Positions 33,594 to 37,039 of a stretch of 37,039 nucleotides of DNA are shown piece by piece (positions within the stretch are counted from its first letter, which is position 1; every line of letters begins with the position of its first letter). Where the stretch lies: the NCBI GenBank assembly GCA_030770425.1, contig JASJFT010000323.1:1-37039 (forward strand), read 5' to 3'. Position numbers and translations under genes: made by a program. Below the pieces are notes generated by a model, which was given only the letters and a program-made list of their open reading frames with translations, made no database searches and was not told where the DNA came from. The DNA is from Darksidea phi. Its lineage: Eukaryota; Ascomycota; Dothideomycetes; Pleosporales; Lentitheciaceae.

Positions 33594-35166
33594 TCAAGGC
33601 TCCTTCAATGGCATAGCAAAACCCCTCGACCAATCATGTTCACCAAAAAACATGGCGAGCGCAAAGAAAGCCACATTGTCAGGATTTATAAGCCCCGACA
33701 CGCCATTTAGAGCGAGATTCCTGCACAGATCGTAGCCATATGATTTCTCGTCGACTTCCTGGTCCTCGTATTGATTTGTAGCAGGGTTGTAGACGTTTTC
33801 AGTTATCTTAATAGGCTTTCCCTTTTTGTCGACGGCGGGCTCGTCCCTGCCTATAGGATTGAGTCAGCAAACAAATAAAGCGAGGAGCTGCGGGAGAGAG
33901 GGAGAAGGGATATTTCCATACTGTTTGTGATCAGATGATGCAGCTCATGCAACCAAGTTACGGGCATAATTTCACCGCCGACTCTCTTGATGTCCTCAAG
34001 TTTCGTCAAATCGCCGAGCTCAAGCGTCTTCAGAATCATGTCTCGATCTCCCAACTTCTTTCCGTACCGCCTTTTCGTTGGTTTGATAGTGTTGCGGAGG
34101 TCTTGGAGCGTTACGGTTTTGTGGATATCGGCGTTTAAGCCCTATAGGAGCGTTCAGAATCTGTAGTCATAGCCAACGTTACTCTTGGAAAAGGCTTCCT
34201 TACATCTTTGCAGAACCATAGAGTTTGGATATTCTGTGATGCGACTGCCAAGTGATCTGGGTCAGTGCAGATGGGCTTGTCTTCAGGGTTCTTTGGCGGT
34301 GGAGACTCCTCATATTGACTACCTTGAGGCATGTTTGGTGAGTACCAGACACCACCGACATCGGTGCATTGTGGATCTTGAGAAAAATTGGTCATTTTCT
34401 TCTTCTTAAGAATGGATTTGATGGTGCTTACGTGTCTCTTCAATGTTCCGGCCTTGCGTATCGCCGGGATCGGGTTTTCCTACTTCGATGAATTGGTAGT
34501 GTGCATCGGTGCACACCAGCAATGGGCTATTATCACTTTGCCCGCCACAAAACCTCTCAACCACGCTATTGTAGAACCCTATGGAGACGTTAGCGCCACA
34601 ACCCAACGGATACAAATCCCCCTCGAGGTTCACTACTAACTTCTGACCCTCGTATGTCCAGCTATAGGCTGTCCAGGTTGCAGCTGTCCAGGCGGCGCCG
34701 CACCACGCACCAAGAAGGGATCTGAGCCAAATAGTGAAAGATATGTCCCACGAATTCGCTTCCATCTCTTCCAATTGGTGACTGTTGCCTCAGGCGCTTG
34801 TGCGTTTTCTGGCCTCGGCGGCCCATCACCTTGAGTTCTAGCAGCCTGGGACAAAAGGAAATCGATTTCATCGCGGGCTGACCGTGCCATTAAGCACATA
34901 TCCTCGTAAGATTGCTTTAGGATGTCAAGATCGTTTCCGGTGCACCTTCCAGTCTCTGCGCCCCCGTTTCCGCCGATGAGAGTGAAGGCAGGCTAAGTGG
35001 GTGTGCTGTCAGCGAACATTGAATCGATTTAGTAATGAATTGAAGATTCAAAAGCTGGACTTACGAGTAGGGAGTTTGGAGCGCCATCGGCGGGGACTGC
35101 CTCTGTTTGAAGCACCCCTGCTGTGAGAAAGAGAAAGAGAGCTCGGTGAGGGTTTGAGAGTAACAT
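33594..35166 (-). CDS. Secreted zinc metallopeptidase, aspzincin (M35)-like, 414 aa, six exons
   Basis: Exons (minus strand) are 35166-35065, 34992-34711, 34642-34432, 34376-34204, 34141-33922 and 33850-33594. Introns of 72, 68, 55, 62 and 71 nt have GT..AG ends, and phases 0,0,1,0,1 all close, ending in TGA. Residues 1 to about 24 (MLLSNPHRALFLFLTAGV, then TEA) are a signal peptide, so the product is secreted. H321-E322-L323-H324-H325 is the HExxH zinc site, preceded by VTWL. About 40 residues on, EVDEKSYGYDLCRNLA (361-376) matches the region that supplies the third, acidic ligand and Tyr in aspzincins (Asp in GTxxYxYG of deuterolysin); NPDNVAFFALA (385-395) is also typical of the fungal relatives. 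Cys 51 and 67 may form disulfides. The intron 2 acceptor (34,643) is the least certain splice. It may act on host or environmental protein; its substrate is unknown. Confidence 0.8.
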
Positions 35167-35286
35167 GTTGAGAGAATGAGATAATTCAAAGACTGTAAGG
35201 AGAAGTATCAGGAAAGCTTAAGAAGAGGAATGGGAACAGAGAGCTTGGAGTGCATATTGAACTGCAATGGATGGGCACTCCATGTC

Positions 35287-35292
35287 TTTATA
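35287..35292 (-). promoter_or_regulatory. TATA box of gene 2
   Basis: TATAAA on the minus strand (gatataaaga), about 120 bp upstream of the gene 2 ATG, followed by a pyrimidine-rich stretch (TTCCCATTCCTCTTCTT at about 35,238-35,222) suited to transcription starts. Position is plausible but not proven. Confidence 0.45.
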
Positions 35293-36170
35293 TCATGTTC
35301 CCGACTTCTGATGAGCTTGTTCTCTTACTGCGGCTCATTATTTTCCAATGATATCTACGACAAGAATAACTCCATAAGATCAAATTCATCGAAGGAACTG
35401 AATACATGTTGTTTCGTCTTCGGTCATGATGAGATTTCCCAAGGCGTAATCTGATGATACCATAAATATAAAATATACACAAAAATACAAAATCTGGGAG
35501 CTGAAACGTGCTGACTGGCGCGTAGAGCTCTCGCGCTTAGGGTAGGTGGCGCTGCTGACGACGATTCTGATTGGTCTGGTTTCTCGGGAGTTTTGTTTCC
35601 CGCTTACGCCAATTAGCTTACGCCTGTACCCGAGTAAGATTCAGACTTCGAAACATCTGGGGCGTTGCGTCGCTGCACTCGTTCGAATTTCTCTTTGCAT
35701 GTTCGGCTGTGCGTTCGGCTGTGAATCGTTTCAAGTTCTTTGCCCAAAAGCAACGTCGAACTTCGCCATTGCTAGTAACACTTTATTCTATTGCGTTTTC
35801 TTCACAGCTCTGGGAGAAGAAGTTTCAGGCATCATTTTAACGATTTTAGATCTTGCCACATCTAAGATATCCTCCAAAAATTTCCAACCTTAGATGTGGG
35901 GAGACGAACAAGAAAAAACTGTTGTAGAATATTGAAGATTGTATGCAAGTTGAATGATTGTTCGTAGGATCTGAAACATTCGCCCGAGAACTCTTGTGCG
36001 TCGAGAACTCAACCAGAACATCAGACTCGATCTATATCGAGTGAACTCATCAGACGCTGACTATGTTTAGAGAATCAGGGGCTGAGAACATCCCCGCTGC
36101 TTTGACATCGCCACTCATTGATTGTTTCGCTTGTTCTCCATAGGTGAGCTGCGTAAGGACCAAGAGGACC
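35293..36170. other. Divergent intergenic region between genes 2 and 3
   Basis: Both neighbours are transcribed away from this region, so it should hold both promoters. A plus-strand frame of 115 codons (35546-35893) has no recognised similarity, signal or splice context and is probably chance. Visible features are a tandem 12-bp duplication, gttcggctgtgc/gttcggctgtga (35701-35724), and the inverted repeat listed separately. The composition is normal, with no RIP signature. Confidence 0.5.
35856..35899. repeat. 11-bp perfect inverted repeat (hairpin)
   Basis: ccacatctaag (35856-35866) and cttagatgtgg (35889-35899) are perfect complements around a 22-nt loop. It lies mid-way in the divergent region. 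It could be a protein-binding palindrome or a remnant of a tiny TIR element; no target duplication was found. Confidence 0.6.
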
Positions 36171-36171
36171 C

Positions 36172-36179
36172 TATATAAT
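36172..36179 (+). promoter_or_regulatory. TATA box of gene 3
   Basis: tatataat lies about 140 bp before the gene 3 ATG. A CA-rich stretch (tcatcacatcaatcaac, about 36,208-36,224) some 35-45 bp downstream is a likely start region. An upstream ATG at 36,197 opens a 63-codon frame overlapping the gene 3 start out of frame; it may lie before the transcription start or act as an upstream ORF. Confidence 0.5.
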
Positions 36180-36314
36180 CTCTCGACGTCTTCGCAATGC
36201 AGTCGACTCATCACATCAATCAACTTCCATTTTTCCTTCAGTCAAATTGCCTATCTCTTGCTCTTGCCTTGCTAAACATCATTTCCTTTACTCTGCCGGT
36301 CAGGGCCTCTCAAC

Positions 36315-37039
36315 ATGATGAAGCCTTCGCTTCTTCTCTTGTACACTGGGCTCTCTGCCGCGGCAGATTTCATCGTATGCACAGATGAGTCATGCTATGC
36401 GACCGATCCAAGTCTTCCTCGGCCTACCGCGGTGACTGGCGCAGATGGGATATCCTCCTCTCTGATCCCATTTGTCTGGACAGACTTAGTTGAGCTCTCC
36501 TCTACGACTACTATCGAGACGACGATCACGCAAACCGATAGCCGTGCGCTGCTCATCACTCCTACTGTTAGTGTGATAGTCCAGCCAAAGGGATATTGGT
36601 AAGATCGTCGATACCCCGGCGTAATTTTATGACTGAGAAGTTTTAGGTGGCGTAATCAATTACTTGGGCCTCCAGTGACACCACCCGGTCCGCAGCCCGG
36701 GGGTACGACTGGAGCACCCGTTCCGCCTCCACCTGGCTCCAGTGGCGCCCCGACACCTGTTATATCAACGTCTAGCTCGACCGACTCTGATGGAGTGGTT
36801 GTACCAGTACCTATCACTCTGACGCCCCCCAATCCGTCACCGAATCCAAATCCCAACCCAGATCCCAATCCAGATCCAAACCCAGATCCGAACCCAGATC
36901 CAAACCCAGATCCGAACCCAGATCCAAACCCAGATCCGAACCCAGATCCGAACCCAGATCCAAACCCAGATCCCAACCCAGATCCCAACCCAGATCCCAA
37001 CCCAGATCCCAACCCAGATCCCAACCCAGATCCCAACCC
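36315..37039 (+). CDS. Secreted protein with Pro-Asn-Pro-Asp repeat tail (partial, right edge)
   Basis: Exon 1 is 36315-36598; the intron is 36599-36646 (48 bp, donor GTAAGA, TGACTGA near the end, acceptor TTTTAG); exon 2 starts at 36647 and runs off the window. The split codon TG|G restores Trp and keeps the frame open. Residues 1-17 ([17 protein letters not shown]) are a signal peptide. A short domain follows with two Cys (VCTDESC, 21-27) and a Thr/Ser-rich part (about 62-73), then a Pro/Gly-rich linker ([13 protein letters not shown]) and finally PNPD repeats to the edge. This layout suggests an extracellular or cell-wall-associated protein with an extended stalk. No catalytic domain is visible and the family is not recognised. 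The start is chosen because the signal peptide begins there; Met2 is equally possible. Confidence 0.75.
36842..37039 (+). repeat. 12-bp coding minisatellite (PNPD repeats), about 16 units, open at right edge
   Basis: The unit is ccaaacccagat or close variants, encoding Pro-Asn-Pro-Asp. Variation is confined almost wholly to third codon positions (cca, ccc, ccg; aac, aat). Units with cca and ccg alternate between about 36,880 and 36,960, giving a 24-bp higher-order period, and change to ccc units towards the edge. The array continues beyond the window, so total length is unknown. Confidence 0.9.

Noticed and set aside
34406..34774. Minus-strand 122-codon frame as an independent gene
   Set aside because: Its 3' half is exon 3 of the metallopeptidase gene; the upstream Trp/Ala-rich part falls in intron 2 and in exon 2 read in another frame.
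35546..35893. Plus-strand frame of 115 codons in the divergent intergenic region
   Set aside because: No recognised domain, no clear signal peptide, overlapping open frames in another phase and no promoter evidence; probably chance.
36656..37036. Minus-strand open frame rich in Gly-Ser-Gly-Leu/Phe
   Set aside because: It is the antisense of the PNPD minisatellite of gene 3. Repeats with a period divisible by three stay open in several frames; no splice or promoter context supports it.
1..37039. CRISPR array, bacterial operons, Shine-Dalgarno sites or phage genes
   Set aside because: Spliceosomal introns, RIP and chromoviruses identify a fungal genome; no regularly spaced short repeats with unique spacers were seen.

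Overview
The window looks like a chromosome segment from a filamentous ascomycete (Pezizomycotina). Positions 1 to about 32,225 form an extremely AT-rich island that has been saturated by repeat-induced point mutation (RIP). CpA and TpG dinucleotides are almost absent (roughly twenty seen by eye in 32 kb). ATG starts and codons for Met, Trp, Cys, His and Gln have therefore nearly vanished, and no open reading frame survives. Positions 32,226 to 37,039 have ordinary base composition and carry intron-containing fungal genes.

The AT-rich island is a nest of transposons that can be resolved from terminal repeats and target-site duplications (TSDs). Family A is a Ty3/gypsy chromovirus with 186-bp LTRs. 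One copy runs leftward (124-5079, 5' LTR 4894-5079) and is cut at its 3' side by what looks like a TIR DNA transposon end (1-123). A second copy runs rightward (5968-31794) with matching LTRs 25 kb apart and the 5-bp TSD tctat on both sides. Four insertions sit inside it: a tRNA-related SINE-like retroposon with a 79-nt A tail (8828-9417), a 622-bp TRIM-like mini-LTR element (10391-11012, 181-bp LTRs, TSD ataag), a 120-bp poly(A) retroposon (12875-12994), and a 15.9-kb tandem array of family B (14673-30558, TSD atatt). Family B is a second chromovirus with 268-bp LTRs. The array contains two leftward internal regions that share a middle LTR, plus an extra LTR unit at the left. Family A copy 1 supplies intact empty sites for the SINE and the TRIM.

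The gene-bearing flank starts about 250 bp before the first gene. Gene 1 (32479-33450, +, two exons, 304 aa) resembles fungal dimeric alpha/beta-barrel (ABM-like) proteins and ends in a possible CaaX box. Gene 2 (35166-33594, -, six exons, 414 aa) is a secreted zinc metallopeptidase with HELHH and an aspzincin-like C-terminus; it converges on gene 1, with 143 bp between the stops. Gene 3 (36315 to beyond the right edge, +) encodes a secreted protein with a Pro-Asn-Pro-Asp repeat tail built on a 12-bp minisatellite; it diverges from gene 2 across a 1.1-kb intergenic region with a TATA element at each side.

All calls come from reading the sequence. Splice models rest on GT..AG sites and on closure of the reading frame. 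Transposon protein domains are read through RIP stop codons and are degenerate.
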